64,000 nucleotides of DNA from Pelobates cultripes. Its lineage: Eukaryota > Chordata > Amphibia > Anura > Pelobatidae. Shown in pieces: positions 12,401 through 22,373 of this stretch. The first letter of the stretch is position 1. Each line of letters opens with the position of its first letter. The stretch covers positions 72,987,834 to 73,051,833 of the forward strand of contig OW240912.1 in NCBI GenBank assembly GCA_933207985.1, read 5' to 3'. The notes under the pieces were generated by a model. That model worked only from the letters and a program-made list of their open reading frames with translations, was not told where the DNA came from and did no database searches. Both the position numbers and the translations under genes were made by a program.

Positions 12401-15400
12401 AACCTCACACACTAGTTTTAGGTCCACTAGTATTTTAGAACCATGGGTACCAGACCAACTAAATTGCTGTAGTAGTCTTGTTTTCCAGATCAATTTAGTG
12501 AAAGCTACTGGAGCTTGCTAGAAAAGCACAATCTACCTTCTAACCATCCATGGTTTACTTCATAACCATTCTCTTCTTTCTTCCAGAATCCAGTCCATAT
12601 GACATTGTTCAGTTTTTTTTTATTCTTAGTCTTTGGGTTCTCTTCTTCTCCCCCCCCACTTTTTCTTATTATTACTGTAGTATAGCGCCACCTGCTGTTA
12701 ACATGTAGGCTATTTAAGATCACAGCCTCTAGATTGCATGATTGTTTTTTCCTCTCATATGTATGGAGCTTAGAAAGTGCATAGTGTTCTTTTTGCCTGT
12801 TGCTTTCCTGGAAGTAATCGCCTAGCTGTGGCACACAGAACAGATGACCTTGGTCATCTGAATCTGCATGTGATTAAAATAAGGCCCTGCTAAAAAAAAG
12901 TTACAAAATGGCCTGTCATCTTCACTGAGGAGCTGTAAATGAAAATTAATCTGTCAGAAAATGTTGTACTGCCTTTTGAGACTGTGCTTGTATATTTATA
13001 TATATTTTTACTTTTTTCATTTTTATCATTCTGCTGCAATTCCCTATGGTTAAACGCTCACGTTGCCAGGCACATGTTGCCCAGACCTAGTTTCGAAGCC
13101 CCAAGAAGTGGAAAAGTTCCAAGGTCTCTGAAGCCTTGACTGATTCTAAAACCCTCTGTCACCAACCAATGTGAATTTTGGCCAAGTGGTAGTGTGTTCT
13201 CTCCATACTGCTAAAATGATTTTTTTTAAATTACGTGGAGTTCAAAGCAAACATGTTTTTTTAGTAAGGTTTTAATTTTTGAACAAAATCTTCTATATTG
13301 CTTGCAGTTCTATAAATTAAAACTTATCGGTGGGGGGAGGGGAATCAATAAAGTGCACATATTTAGCTCAAATTGTACTACAATTTTAACAGCCAACCAT
13401 AGCTCATTTTCTTAATTATATTCAGTTAGATGGTTTGCTACCCAAAGTACATGCAAAGAACTAAATGCAGACAAGTTGTTCCTGCATTACGATGTTGCCA
13501 ATCATAAAATAACCTGCATAAATGCTGTGACTTATAATCTTATGAACAGTGAAGAATACATGTACTTAACTGTCTGTTTCTTATTGATGTTGCAGCAAGC
13601 AGAGACACAACAAGCTGTGGCGATCTCATTCAGACAGTGACCTTTCAGACCACCATGAACCTATTGGAAAAACTGGAATGGAAGTTAGCAAAAAGGATAT
13701 TACATCTTCAGCGGAACAGCTTTCGGACATGCATCATTCGTTTTCTCTAGAACCTCAGGTGGAAAATCTTAATGCAGACTGCCCCATTAAAACCACTTTG
13801 TGCAACAAATCTCGAGCACATATTGAGTTTACATCTATAGAGGATATATTAAATTTGAACACCATGAATGGATGTCCAGCACGTTGCTGCTCGGAGGAAT
13901 CACAATATCTAGACAACTGTAGAACAGAAATAACTGTAAATGATCTAATTCCAAATTCAGAATCCTTCAGTGTTCCAACTGAACTTCATGATCTAACACT
14001 GGATGATATGGAAAAAGATGCATTAAAGAATGAGGTAAACTGCCATCTCCTGCCACTTGAGGAACTAGATTCTGATTTGAGAGACTTACCCGAGTCCCCT
14101 GACCAAATATCTCTTGCATCACAATCAGAGGATATGAGTGCAGACAGGATTGATTTCTTAAGCGCCCTAGAAAAGTTTGTGGAACTGTCTCAGGAGAATC
14201 GTCCACGAACAGGCGGCATCAACCGGCTGGATGACCAAGCCAGCAATGTGAAGAATGGAGTCTTAAGAGGTTCCTGGGCTGAGACATCCATGTTTGAAAG
14301 CCAAGAGGAAAACCAGAGGCTTAGCTCTGATGGAAACCTTTCACAAGCTTCTGACGATTCCTCTACAGACGAAGAGCAGCCAAAGGTAAGGTTGCCGTTT
14401 ATGTGCATCAGAGGCACAGCCTTATGTTTCTTGAACAGTTATGCTCTTTTGTAAGTGTTGGTAATATCTAAATATACATCAAAGTCTGAGTGAAAGCTTT
14501 ATAAAAGTAATGATAGCCAATAGTTTTAGAAAGTGCCTTTATGTTTTATTTTATTTTTTTTACAGATTGTGTAACACAGATTTTTTTTTTATTATTTAAA
14601 TTTAAGATGATGGAGCATTTTTCTCTCTTTCATATATTCATGATTTTGATTTTCTTTTTTCCTCTATTTATTAGGAGCTCTCTGAACAGAATACCCAAGA
14701 TAACGTCTTAAAATCACACTCTGAAAATGCAATATCTGTGAAGGAGATTATTACAGAGATTGAATCATTCAACCAGGGAATTAGTCAGTGCCAATATAAA
14801 ACAGACAATCTGTCTAGCCAAACACAAACACCAAAGAGAATTACAATCCAAGAACTGCCCACTGAATCGACTTGTGATCTGGAGAACAACAGCAAACAAG
14901 AGCGGATTGAAGGAAGCAACATATTACAACATGTCAAGGCAAAAGATGCAAAATGTCCATGTCGGGAAAGTAAGCAGCCTCCCCAGGAAGATTGTGATAT
15001 CAATGAGGGGGGAGATAATCAGGAACAGTTAGGCTCAACTCCCAAATGGATTGCTGGTTCTGTCCGAAGGGCCACAATGGAATTTGAAGAACGCTTAAGG
15101 CAGGAGCAGGAGCAGCAGCATGTTGTACCAGTGCCAACACGCAAGAACTCCAAGAATGACTACGTTTGCGACGCTACTCCAAAGGGAAAGTGTGAAGAAT
15201 CTTCGTATGATGCTCCACATGGAGATCATGAAAAGGACAAAACTGTCAGGGTAGAAGTTGCAGGGTCAGAAACAGAACCTCCCAAATCTGAGCCATCTAC
15301 AGATTCATTCCCCTCTCAAATGCCTGGAATTCAATGTGTGCAATTTAAAAATGATTATCCCTTTTCAGAGATTTCATTAAAGACAAAAGGAATTTCAAAG

Positions 15401-16690
15401 GAGAACAGAACACTTATTGCTTGTGAGTCCCCTGATTCAACTGAGCCAATACAACTTCCAAAGACAATAGGAATAGACTGTAACATCGGTTCTAAGTCTG
15501 CTGATAGCAATGACAATGACCTTTCCCCATGTAAAGCTGATGGGGATAGCACAGCAACTGTAGAAAATAAGAATTTAAATTTCTGTGTAGAATCACCATT
15601 ACAAAACATCTGTGCAGATGTTTCAAACAGTCCCCTTGCGAATATGGACAGCGTATCATTGTCCAAGTCTTATAAACTTGCATCACCAGATATGTCCTTC
15701 ATAACTGCAAGATCACATGAAGAGCACGTTGATGTGATTAATTCAGAAAAATGCAATTTCCCAGGTCCTCCACCATATTTAGATTTTATGAGCCATGAAT
15801 ACCAAGGTCCTTCACTCTCTCTTACTTTAGAAGGCGTCACTGAAGAGTGCACTAATACAGATGATTTAGGGAATCTATTGAATTGCACAGATAATTATGA
15901 TGGTGATTTAGATGGAACCTTTGGTGAAATGCAAAGAGGTTCCGACAGTGCCTTGTCTCAGCTGAGCAGTGAAGATCTTAACTTAATCAACAAGCTGACT
16001 GAAAATATAAGAGAGCTTCAAGAAGTTTTGGATATTTCTTCCTTTTCCTTTGGCCTTCATCACAGCTCTAGCAGTGACAGTATTAAGGACATGAGCAGCA
16101 GCCCTGGGGTTGTGAAGCAAAGAACAAAGGAAATCGAGTCAAGAATTCGACAGGCAGGTCTCACTACTCCGTCCCAAATGAAGCGGTCTGCCTCTCTTGC
16201 AAAGCTGGGTTGCTTGGAACTTTCTAAAGATGACTTGTCTGAGAGGGAGTCTGTCTCATCAGATCAACAAGTTTACTCAGACCTGCTTCAATCCTCCCTT
16301 CGAATCGTGCCACTAAATTATGGCATGACTTCGGTAGATCCACTAGGAAATCAGTGTATCATCCCCTTTCAAGTTTCACCAAGAACGGCACCCACCAAAC
16401 ATTTTGTGGAACAGATAAAGACTGCAGAGTGCATAGTGCAAAGCAAGCCAGTGGAAAAGCCTCTTGTGCAGTATGCCAAAGAGTTTGGTTCAGTTCAACA
16501 GGGTTTTTCTCCTAGTACTGAAAGAACTGTCTCACAGCATCACCTTTCCCAATCAGTGGTACAAGATCCCTCAATCCCACTGGTCACTGTGTCCCCTAGG
16601 CATGAACACGGTAGAACTCATCCCTTGCGGAGACTTAAAAAGACCAATGAAAAGAAGAGAACAACCAATCCATTGTACAACACCATGTAA
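355..16690 (+). CDS. SSH2: SSH2, slingshot-2 cofilin phosphatase; nine 3' coding exons
   Basis: Slingshot phosphatases dephosphorylate phospho-Ser3 of cofilin/ADF and so reactivate actin-filament severing in the cytoplasm. Exons seen: 355-420, 601-795, 1345-1438, 2837-2965, 6651-6697, 8427-8573, 10255-10455, 13596-14385, 14675-16690. All are bounded by AG/GT, all phases agree, and together they give about 1227 residues. The order is end of SSH-N region, DEK_C-like segment (exon 4), DSP core (exons 5-7), then a long low-complexity tail. The active site HCKMGVSRS is in exon 7. Trp 13618-13620 in KLWRSHSDSDL matches the Trp reported as needed for F-actin activation in SSH1. KRSASLAKLG in the last exon resembles a known 14-3-3 site of SSH1. 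SSH2 rather than SSH1 or SSH3 is chosen from the remembered human SSH2 tail, which ends RTTNPFYNTM (here RTTNPLYNTM), and from the overall tail pattern. The start codon is upstream of the window. Confidence 0.96.
601..795 (+). CDS. SSH2: SSH2 exon: SSH-N region
   Basis: Encodes SALQSLHKACEVARANNYYP through RSDSPVLFTDV. The acceptor is TTCCAAAG and the donor is GTAAGT at 796. It is nearly invariant among vertebrate slingshots, which makes the reading frame certain. The final Val codon is completed by the next exon. Confidence 0.96.
796..1344 (+). other. SSH2: SSH2 intron
   Basis: 549 bases between two confirmed exons. I see no recognisable repeat or second gene. The short minus-strand open frame here looks like chance. 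Confidence 0.8.
1345..1438 (+). CDS. SSH2: SSH2 exon: ERERTERLIKIKLREIMMQ segment
   Basis: Follows TTTTGCAG and ends at GTGAGT. It encodes the charged helix PTERERTERLIKIKLREIMM and KDLENITSKQ, which links the SSH-N region to the DEK_C-like segment. Human SSH2 has SKE where this has SKQ. Confidence 0.95.
1439..2836 (+). other. SSH2: SSH2 intron
   Basis: About 1.4 kb of intron. The only marked feature is a homopolymer junction near 1915-1936 (A-run followed by a G-run of about twelve). The open frames around it are chance. The intron ends in a T-rich tract and TTGTAG. Confidence 0.75.
2837..2965 (+). CDS. SSH2: SSH2 exon: DEK_C-like segment and start of phosphatase
   Basis: Encodes IRTELEMQMVCNLREFKEFI followed by DNEMIVILGQMDSPTEIFDHVFL. 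This is the helical DEK_C-like segment conserved in all slingshots and the first strand of the dual-specificity phosphatase fold. The donor GTAAGA follows. The exon boundaries are codon-aligned. Confidence 0.95.
5110..5600. mobile_element. decayed T2-type (TTAA) MITE
   Basis: The left end reads AAATGGACACTATATAGCC and the right end reads CTACAGTGTTCCTTTAAC. These are diverged versions of the AAAGGGACACTATAG ... CTATAGTGTCCCTTT termini found many times in this window. The interior shares CTGCAGCTACATGCTCTGCA-type text with the copy at 51544. Confidence 0.6.
5745..5872. repeat. AT and TG microsatellites
   Basis: Alternating TA/AT at about 5745-5775, then a TG run at about 5834-5858 that passes into TGCG units to about 5870. 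They lie inside an SSH2 intron and no coding role is apparent. Confidence 0.85.
6651..6697 (+). CDS. SSH2: SSH2 exon: short phosphatase-domain exon
   Basis: A 47-base exon encoding GSEWNASNLEDLQNR and part of the next Gly, between CTTGTTCCAG and GTAAGC. It is the conserved turn of the DSP fold before VRYILNVT. It is too short to detect without its neighbours, but phases on both sides match. Confidence 0.94.
7149..7520. mobile_element. T2-type MITE
   Basis: TTAA-AAGGGACTC at the left and GTAGCTTTAA at the right bound a GC-rich interior. The left subterminal palindrome CCAGTGCCAGGAAAACAT...TTTCCTGGCACTG matches the MITE at 9673. A second hairpin (AGTGGCTGTC...GACAGCCACT) is near 7381-7409. A TTAA target and these ends fit the Kolobok/T2 group known from frogs. 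The family assignment is inference. Confidence 0.75.
8427..8573 (+). CDS. SSH2: SSH2 exon: phosphatase domain, general-acid region
   Basis: Encodes VRYILNVTREIDNFFPGVFE, then YHNIRVYDEEDTDLLAYWND and TYKFISKAK. This is the DSP segment that carries the general-acid loop. The donor is GTAAGT. The last Lys codon is completed by the next exon. Codon use and conservation leave no doubt. Confidence 0.97.
8574..10254 (+). other. SSH2: SSH2 intron
   Basis: AT-rich intron with a G-run near 9580 and a MITE (9673-10161) close to its 3' end. The final T-rich tract and CTCAG give the acceptor of the active-site exon. Confidence 0.75.
9673..10161. mobile_element. T2-type MITE just upstream of the active-site exon
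   Basis: Bounded by TTAA on both sides, with ends AAGGACCACTATAG and GAGTGGTCCTTTAA. The interior has a hairpin (GCCAGGAAAACATACTCG / TTTTCCTGGCACTATAG) and a GC-rich core. It ends 93 bases before the acceptor at 10255. Confidence 0.82.
10255..10455 (+). CDS. SSH2: SSH2 exon: DSP active site
   Basis: Encodes KHGAKCLVHCKMGVSRSAST. The nucleophilic Cys is at 10283-10285 and the phosphate-binding Arg at 10301-10303 (HCX5R). YVKERRTVTKPNPSFMRQLE and EYQGILLA follow. All catalytic residues are intact. The donor is GTCAGT. The last codon (AG) is completed as Ser by the next exon, so the open frame that runs past 10455 is not coding. Confidence 0.98.
11802..11881. mobile_element. 80-base piggyBac-like MITE
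   Basis: TTAA-CCCCTTAAGGAC at the left and GTCCTTAAGGGG-TTAA at the right, with a central palindrome CATGACATGTCAGACATGTC. The same termini bound the 2-kb element at 30399, which contains a piggyBac transposase remnant. The family call is by inference from that element. Confidence 0.75.
11878..12330. mobile_element. T2-type MITE
   Basis: Starts TTAA-AGGGACACTATAG and ends CACTATAGTGATCCTTTAA, with subterminal hairpins (AGACCACTTCA...TGAAGTGGTCT) and a GC-rich centre. Its left TTAA is also the right TTAA of the preceding element. The two ORFs across it are chance. Confidence 0.85.
13596..14385 (+). CDS. SSH2: SSH2 exon: start of regulatory tail
   Basis: The first base completes Ser. KQRHNKLWRSHSDSDLSDHH follows. 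The Trp at 13618-13620 corresponds to the Trp reported as essential for actin-stimulated activity in SSH1. The rest is an acidic Ser/Asp/Glu-rich tail with DRIDFLSALEKFVELSQENR, a motif shared with mammalian SSH2. It ends SSTDEEQPK before GTAAGG. The open frame beyond 14385 is intron. Confidence 0.96.
14675..16690 (+). CDS. SSH2: SSH2 last coding exon
   Basis: A 2016-base terminal exon, acceptor TTTATTAG and stop TAA at 16688-16690. It begins ELSEQN; SENAISVKEIITEIESFNQG follows. Later landmarks are WIAGSVRRATMEFEERLRQE, SPGVVKQRTKEIESRIRQAG, MKRSASLAKLG (14-3-3-like site), FVEQIKTAECIVQSKPVEKP LVQYAKEFGS, and the terminus RRLKKTNEKKRTTNPLYNTM. These blocks match mammalian SSH2. The stretches between them are diverged and likely disordered. 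It is a single uninterrupted frame. Confidence 0.97.
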   Translation, partial: ELSEQNTQDNVLKSHSENAISVKEIITEIESFNQGISQCQYKTDNLSSQTQTPKRITIQELPTESTCDLENNSKQERIEGSNILQHVKAKDAKCPCRESKQPPQEDCDINEGGDNQEQLGSTPKWIAGSVRRATMEFEERLRQEQEQQHVVPVPTRKNSKNDYVCDATPKGKCEESSYDAPHGDHEKDKTVRVEVAGSETEPPKSEPSTDSFPSQMPGIQCVQFKNDYPFSEISLKTKGISKENRTLIACESPDSTEPIQLPKTIGIDCNIGSKSADSNDNDLSPCKADGDSTATVENKNLNFCVESPLQNICADVSNSPLANMDSVSLSKSYKLASPDMSFITARSHEEHVDVINSEKCNFPGPPPYLDFMSHEYQGPSLSLTLEGVTEECTNTDDLGNLLNCTDNYDGDLDGTFGEMQRGSDSALSQLSSEDLNLINKLTENIRELQEVLDISSFSFGLHHSSSSDSIKDMSSSPGVVKQRTKEIESRIRQAGLTTPSQMKRSASLAKLGCLELSKDDLSERESVSSDQQVYSDLLQSSLRIVPLNYGMTSVDPLGNQCIIPFQVSPRTAPTKHFVEQIKTAECIVQSKPVEKPLVQYAKEFGSVQQGFSPSTERTVSQHHLSQSVVQDPSIPLVTVSPRHEHGRTHPLRRLKKTNEKKRTTNPLYNTM

Positions 16691-19600
16691 TCATATGGAC
16701 TTTTATTGTATGTTCTTATGAAGGGGCAGGTGTAATATGTGAGGAACGTGCACTTTATTGGTTAATTTTATATATTTTGACTTATTTTACTGTTCCTGAT
16801 GCATGTAAGATGGGTTCCCTTTTGCTTCCCCTTTCATATTGTGCGTGACTCCTGACTGCACATGTCGGTGTACATATATATATATATAAATATACATGTT
16901 TCCTTGTTTTTTTTTTGTTTTTTTTTATGTGTATCTACAAAAAAACCTCAGATGTTTTTTGTTTTTAAGAGATGTTTTGGTAAAAGCAGGCAGCTGTTGC
17001 CACTTGATCCTCCTTCATGACCGATTTTTAATGCTGTTTGGCACACTTTCAGATGCAATGCATCCCAGGGCACCATTAAAACCCAGCAAATGCCTTGCAC
17101 AAGAAGCAGGTTTTTTTCTGATCTTTTCAGCAACTGTGAACATACAGCTTCAAATCTGACAGAGGTTATTTAGTCTGTTTTTGGCACTGCGTTGGTCTGC
17201 AGTTGCTGTCTCCAATGTTTCCCCTCTTACAGCCATGTTAAGTTATTTTAGAGTAATTCATATCCTGTGTCGGAGCGTTTTTTTTTTTTATAAACTTCCT
17301 ATCCTGTTTTAGGGGGAAACTCAAAGCACCATAGCCAGTACTACTTATTGCCATGATTATACTGCATTAACTCTATGGGTGAAGACCCTTCGGTTATTGT
17401 CAAACTAGGCTATCCCTCTCGGCTTGGGATCACATATTTGGCAAAGCTAAAGGGGTGAACAGCAATTCAGCACAACCGAATCCCTCCTACCACTATAAAT
17501 ATTTTAGATACATAATCAGGAAGATCAAATTTCCTGTTGTGACGTCCCAGGCTGAGGGGATGGACTTTATAAAATAGAGTATTTCTTGGCCCTCAACAAC
17601 TTTAAATTGTTTGGCAAAAACTGGGGGAACTGTGCACGTTGACTTTTGCACCGTAAATACTACAATAAACTGAAGTGCTTATGGTAGTTGGATTGTCCTC
17701 TTAGTTGCTCTTCTAATCTGAACAGACTGCCCTTTTCTGGTCTGTTAACAGTTCTTCGGGACATTGAGACATGACCGATCAATAGTTCAATCTACATTGG
17801 CACAACACTGTTGATTTTTACCAGTTGCTGCAGCTTTTTACACTTTTTACTTGGCTGAAAATGTCCAGGTTCCTATAGCCAGTGAACTGGCATGGCCAAT
17901 GTTTGCAATAAATTTGTGGTGCACATGTTCAATGCTCAGAATGAGTTGTAGTATTCACCTAATTAATGCTCCAATGACTAGCGTGGACGTGCAGAGATGC
18001 AGTATCCCCAAGTGATTTTGGACACCTTTTTATTTTTACAATGCAGCCTTAATTAAATGATGTTCTTGTAGGAAACCTGTTCAGATTCCTGTCTGATCTT
18101 TCTTTATCTCCCCTGCTATTCCAATTGGTTTGTACCTATTAAACCTTGATCTGCAGCCTACACAGGGTTAACGTGACAATATTTACTGAAATCAACAAAT
18201 ATTTGTTGGATTGTGTACTTTAAAGTTTATTTTTGTCGGGGTAATCCCATCATTACTTGAATAATCCTGTGGCCCTACAGAGTTCATGGCCATAAATATT
18301 GTTTGCCTTTCTAAGTTTTTTTTTTTTTCCTGTTTTTTTTTTCCTTTACAATTTTTATCCACGTTTTGTTCCAGCCGCCTTTACCTTAACCGTTTTAGTG
18401 TCAGAGGGGAAAGAACTGCATTGCCATACAGTCCACTGTACAACCCTCTGGTGCTTCAAGGGTTTAATCTTAATCCAGTGGTTTTTTAATGCTGCCTGTT
18501 TGGTTTTTAGAAACTAAAAAATGTAAATGTTACATAGCGTGTGTGTATTTGTGTGTTTGCTAGTTGATGCAAAGCTTCTTTCGAAGTCTTTGTTGGCCTT
18601 CCTGGAACTGTGTTCTGTTTTAAATTGTGTGAGATATACCCTTAGTTTTCTTTTTCTATTTTAACTGCAGGGCTACTTGTTGCAAACTGGAATTGCTCCT
18701 CCAATTTAATGTTTTTAAAATGTTTTGAAGCAGTTAATTTTATTTTAATTTGCTGCTATGCTCACTGTGCGAAAAGACCTTATAATTTCAAAATATACCA
18801 ACCGGGTCTCTGAAATGCGAAACCAACCCTGTCCCACCTAGCTCCTCAGTCCTCTAAAGGATTAAGTCTGAAGATTTATTAGAAGTTATTATATCTGTAT
18901 AGAAACTTGATTAAACAGCTCATACCCTTTTTTGTAAGTCTCCTCTTACAAGTACTTTGGAAAACAAAAGCCTTTTAATGATTTTTATTTTTATTTTTGA
19001 TTTTATTTCTTACCAAGTAATTTGCCTTTAAACACAGCCTTAAAAAAAAATCTTCTGTTAATATAAGTGCCATTTAACTGATTTGCCGTGGGCCTTTACA
19101 TGTTATAAATTTTCCTGTTCCATTCTTAAGTCCCCCCATGTAATACATCACTGTTAGGTTTTTTGTTTTTTGTTTTTCCCGTTCACTTGTACAGCATATA
19201 TATTTAACTGGCTGGTCACTATCAACTAGCGCTGATTTATCTGCTTTAGTCCAATTATAGTACTTTTTTTAATTTATTTTTTAACAGCTCAAAATTCACA
19301 ATTTATAGCATTTTAACACCATTACATGCACACACCACATGCACCTTTCAAGATACATTTCTTTTAGATTCTCTTAGCTGTGGATTTATTTACATTTGCA
19401 AATTGCAAGAAGCCATTTTTATATTCTCAGTTAGTTGCATAGTTAAATCATTCCTTTTTCAACTTTGTCCGAGGCATTCTGGGAAGCAACTGGAGCTTAT
19501 CAGAAACATTCAGTAAATCGGGACATTTATTTTAGAGACAGACACGGTTTGCACGGTGATTTTAATACAACTATGTACAACAATGTGTGAAATTCTGCAG

Positions 19601-19855
19601 TTAATTCACTTCTCGGTTAACGCAGGTCTGATTTGTACAGAGAGGAGCGTACACCAGAGTCATATCGGCTCACTCTTGACATGTTTTGTTTCATTTTATA
19701 AAATGAAAAACCCACTAAGTTGTGTTTTGGTTTTGTTTTTTTTAAGGGCATTTTTGTACAAAAGTTGTTCTTTGGTCTTTTACAAAAAAAGTACTGTGGT
19801 TGAGGAAATTTATTGTTTACATTGTGAATATTAAACCTGAACAAGCAAAATTATT
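16691..19855 (+). other. SSH2: SSH2 3' UTR
   Basis: About 3.2 kb of T-rich non-coding DNA after the stop, free of the recognisable repeats that fill the flanking DNA. This is what a long constrained UTR would look like. Candidate poly(A) signals are AATAAA at 17664 and 17907 and ATTAAA at 19830. The last is followed after about 30 bases by a GT/T-rich tract. Which site is used cannot be read from sequence. Confidence 0.7.
19830..19835 (+). terminator. SSH2: probable distal poly(A) signal of SSH2
   Basis: ATTAAA followed by TTATTTAACTTTGTGTTCGTGG, a plausible cleavage and downstream element. It is the last such signal before repeat-rich DNA starts at 20071. Confidence 0.5.
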
Positions 19856-20070
19856 TAACTTTGTGTTCGTGGTTTTTTTGGGGGGGAAGGGGGTTGTTTA
19901 ACTAGAATTTACAGAACAAATTCATCTTCATCAAGATAGCATTTTGAGCGGAGCATGAAATATTGATTAAAGACTTGGGATGGTGAATTCCAGTTATTCC
20001 CTAGGTCTACCATTTTAGTGGACTTAGAATTCCAAGGGAGTTTTTGGCCTGCAGATTGCTTCTTAGTATG

Positions 20071-20910
20071 TGTCACATGCGTGGGCTATAGGCCCAGCCG
20101 AAACAGTGGGGAGAGTGTGGAAGCGACAGGGTTAATGACACCAGACCCCTGGTTACTTGTTGCTAGTCCCAGCAACCACTCAATTAACCTCGGCAATCCC
20201 TTCTACACTATCCCCCTTAGTACATACTCTACTGCCACCACCAAGACTTTTAAACCCGGGCGTCTTAGGTTACCCCACACACAGGAGAATTATAGTATCA
20301 CAGTTCTACTTTTACTGCTAAAACATATATAGTTAACCCTTTTTGGTAACGTGTTTACCTGAGCTTTCCTCTGGAGAGTGAAGCTCATAGAGAACAGAGA
20401 CACAAGCTGATTAAGTAAACATTTAATCTGACAAAAAGGATTCACAGTGCTGAGTACAAAATACAGAAATAAATGACATACAGATAACAAATTGCAAAAC
20501 AGTACATAAAATAAAATAGGAGAAAACACAAGAAATTCCTTACATATACTTACCCCATATAGAATTCTTGTGGGAGTCTTAGATGGTATAGGTCTCCTAG
20601 AAGTTACTGGCAAAAGAAAAATGAATAACTGACCTCCCTGGATAGTCCAACACCCTCATATATCTAAACTAGTTGTTTCTCAATGGGCAGACCCCGGGGT
20701 GGAGATCAGAGGGGGTTGGTCTGGCAGTCTATTGCCCACTCTATGAAATTCCTTGTGTCCAGCTCTGGTGATGGCTATCTAGATGTTTTATGGTCTAGGC
20801 CTGGTGCAAGATCAAAGACCACAATAAATGTCATCCCAAGGTTTACAAAAAAACAACTCTTAACATATATAAACACACATCAAACACCAACTCATGCTTT
20901 TGGCATGACA
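20071..20910 (-). repeat. long terminal repeat (3' LTR) of a Ty3/Gypsy-like element
   Basis: An 840-base block bounded by TGTCA ... TGACA. On the - strand the sequence just inside it is a purine tract (AAGGGGGAGG, + strand 20911-20920), the expected polypurine primer site before a 3' LTR. Retroelement coding remnants lie on the same strand at higher coordinates. No second LTR is visible, so the element is incomplete. Confidence 0.75.
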
Positions 20911-20970
20911 CCTCCCCCTTAAGATGGTGGACAGAAAAATTCAGCCACAGGCTGATTTATCTGTCTACCA

Positions 20971-21510
20971 TTAACCCTCTAGTTGCCGAGACAGGCCATC
21001 TGCATTCCCATGCAAGCTGCCCTTTTTGTGCTGGGCAGTGAAATTATACTGTTGGAGGATAGGGCTCCAATGGAGCAGTTTATCATTGTTACCTGTCACC
21101 TGCAGCAGGTTGTGATCAGTCCATACCACAGCTACACCCTCAACAAACATGCCTGATTTGCCTGTTTCAATTTCCCATCGATCTCTGGTAACATCCCTTA
21201 AACCACACCCACTGCGCTCATGTAGTAGCTGTAAGGGGAAGAAACCAATGGATTTCTGCAGCACTCCCCGGTAAGCACACAAAAAAGCAGACCGAGAACA
21301 CTCCCAGGATAGATGCGCTGTATCAACACCCATCATCTCTTTCATTTTGCGGTCTGTCTGCTGGGCTTGGTTCACAATCAGAAAGTTGCTTAGGTGTATG
21401 CGTGAGTTGTGATAAACTGACAAGGTTCCTGGTTCCTCCAACAGTATGTTTCCCTGCAGCCATCCTTCCTGGACCCACAGGCTCAGTCTGTCCGTGCCCC
21501 TCACTTTCAC
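20971..21510 (-). pseudogene. retroelement pol fragments: integrase-like then RNase H-like
   Basis: A 179-residue open frame. Residues about 74-113 (AFLCAYRGVLQKSIGFFPLQ, LLHERSGCGLRD) resemble the end of a Ty3-type integrase. Residues about 128-176 (VVWTDHNLLQ, LLHWSPILQQYNF, KGSLHGNADGLSRQ) resemble the end of Ty3-type RNase H. The first 70 residues are not recognised. No complete catalytic domain is present. Confidence 0.65.
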
Positions 21511-21808
21511 TCCAGGTCATCACACATACAGAACTTTGGAAACTGGCTAAGTCTGGCGCAGAGTAAAGCTCACACACCCTTTGCCCTCCCTCATAGCCTT
21601 GCTGTCCTTTCACATTTTCACCCAGTGCATCACATACATCTGCTTCAGGCACATATTGGCACATATATTCATTCAGCCCCCTCTCGCTGGAAGGCTTTTC
21701 CCATACATTTTCACAGGACACATTTGACCCCCCCTTGATCAGATACAGAATTTTGCACACACTCACATAATTTCTTCTCCAAGGCAGGCCATCCTCTCGC
21801 AATCTCAC
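21323..21808 (-). other. open frame in retroelement linker, unrecognised
   Basis: A 161-residue minus-strand frame that partly overlaps both neighbouring retroelement frames. Its composition (Gly, Glu, Ser) resembles the linker between protease and pol, but I recognise no domain. It may be only a frameshifted continuation. Confidence 0.3.
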
Positions 21809-22373
21809 ATAGCCCCTCAGACTCTGCAGCCGTGACCCACTGCTGACTTGTTACCACTGCTAACTTGTTACCCTGGCTCTCACCTTCCTCCTCTCCCTTA
21901 CTCTCTGACATCCCAGCCTCACAGTATTTTGATACAGGCACATCACTACTCACCCCTATCTCACATTTGGTAGACATCACTGGTTCAGTTACAGGTAGAT
22001 ATTTATCCACACCGTGCTCTCCCTCCCAGCAATCACACTTCACAATGTCTCCCAAAGTTTCACACAATACCTTAGGTGGAGCAGTCAGCCCTTCTGGCTC
22101 ACAAACCGTGTCCGCTGGAGCATAGTGACAGCGCATCTTGCCCAAATCATTCCCCATCAGAACATTAACAGGGATATCCTCTGAAATCCCCACTTCCCGC
22201 AAACCTTTGCCCACACCCCAATCAAGGTACACACGTGCCAAGGGCACAGCGGGGCGTACACCCCCAATTCCTTTGATGGACATGGTTCTTCCAGGGATTA
22301 TGTCCTCCGTATTCACCACTTCAGGTCGCACCAGGGTGAAGGAAGCTCCAGAATCTCTCAGTCCCATGGTCAC
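21711..22373 (-). pseudogene. retroelement protease-like segment
   Basis: Near the start is LRDSGASFTLV, where a retropepsin normally has D-S/T-G-A. GIGGVRPAVPLARVYLD and VNVLMGNDLGKM follow, similar to the flap and C-terminal GxDL region of Ty3-type proteases. The frame continues into a Cys/Glu-rich linker of unknown function. It is preceded in frame by a stop codon at 22374-22376. Confidence 0.6.

Larger units (their letters stand above)
10456..13595 (+). other. SSH2: SSH2 intron with two adjoining TTAA elements
   Basis: A 3.1-kb intron. It holds an 80-base piggyBac-like MITE and a T2-type MITE that share a TTAA (11802-12330). The other open frames here have no recognisable product. The acceptor TTGCAG is at 13590-13595. 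Confidence 0.75.

Noticed and set aside
12601..12834. A possible gene on the - strand in an SSH2 intron
   Set aside because: Lys/Asn-rich translation of T-rich intron with no conserved motif.
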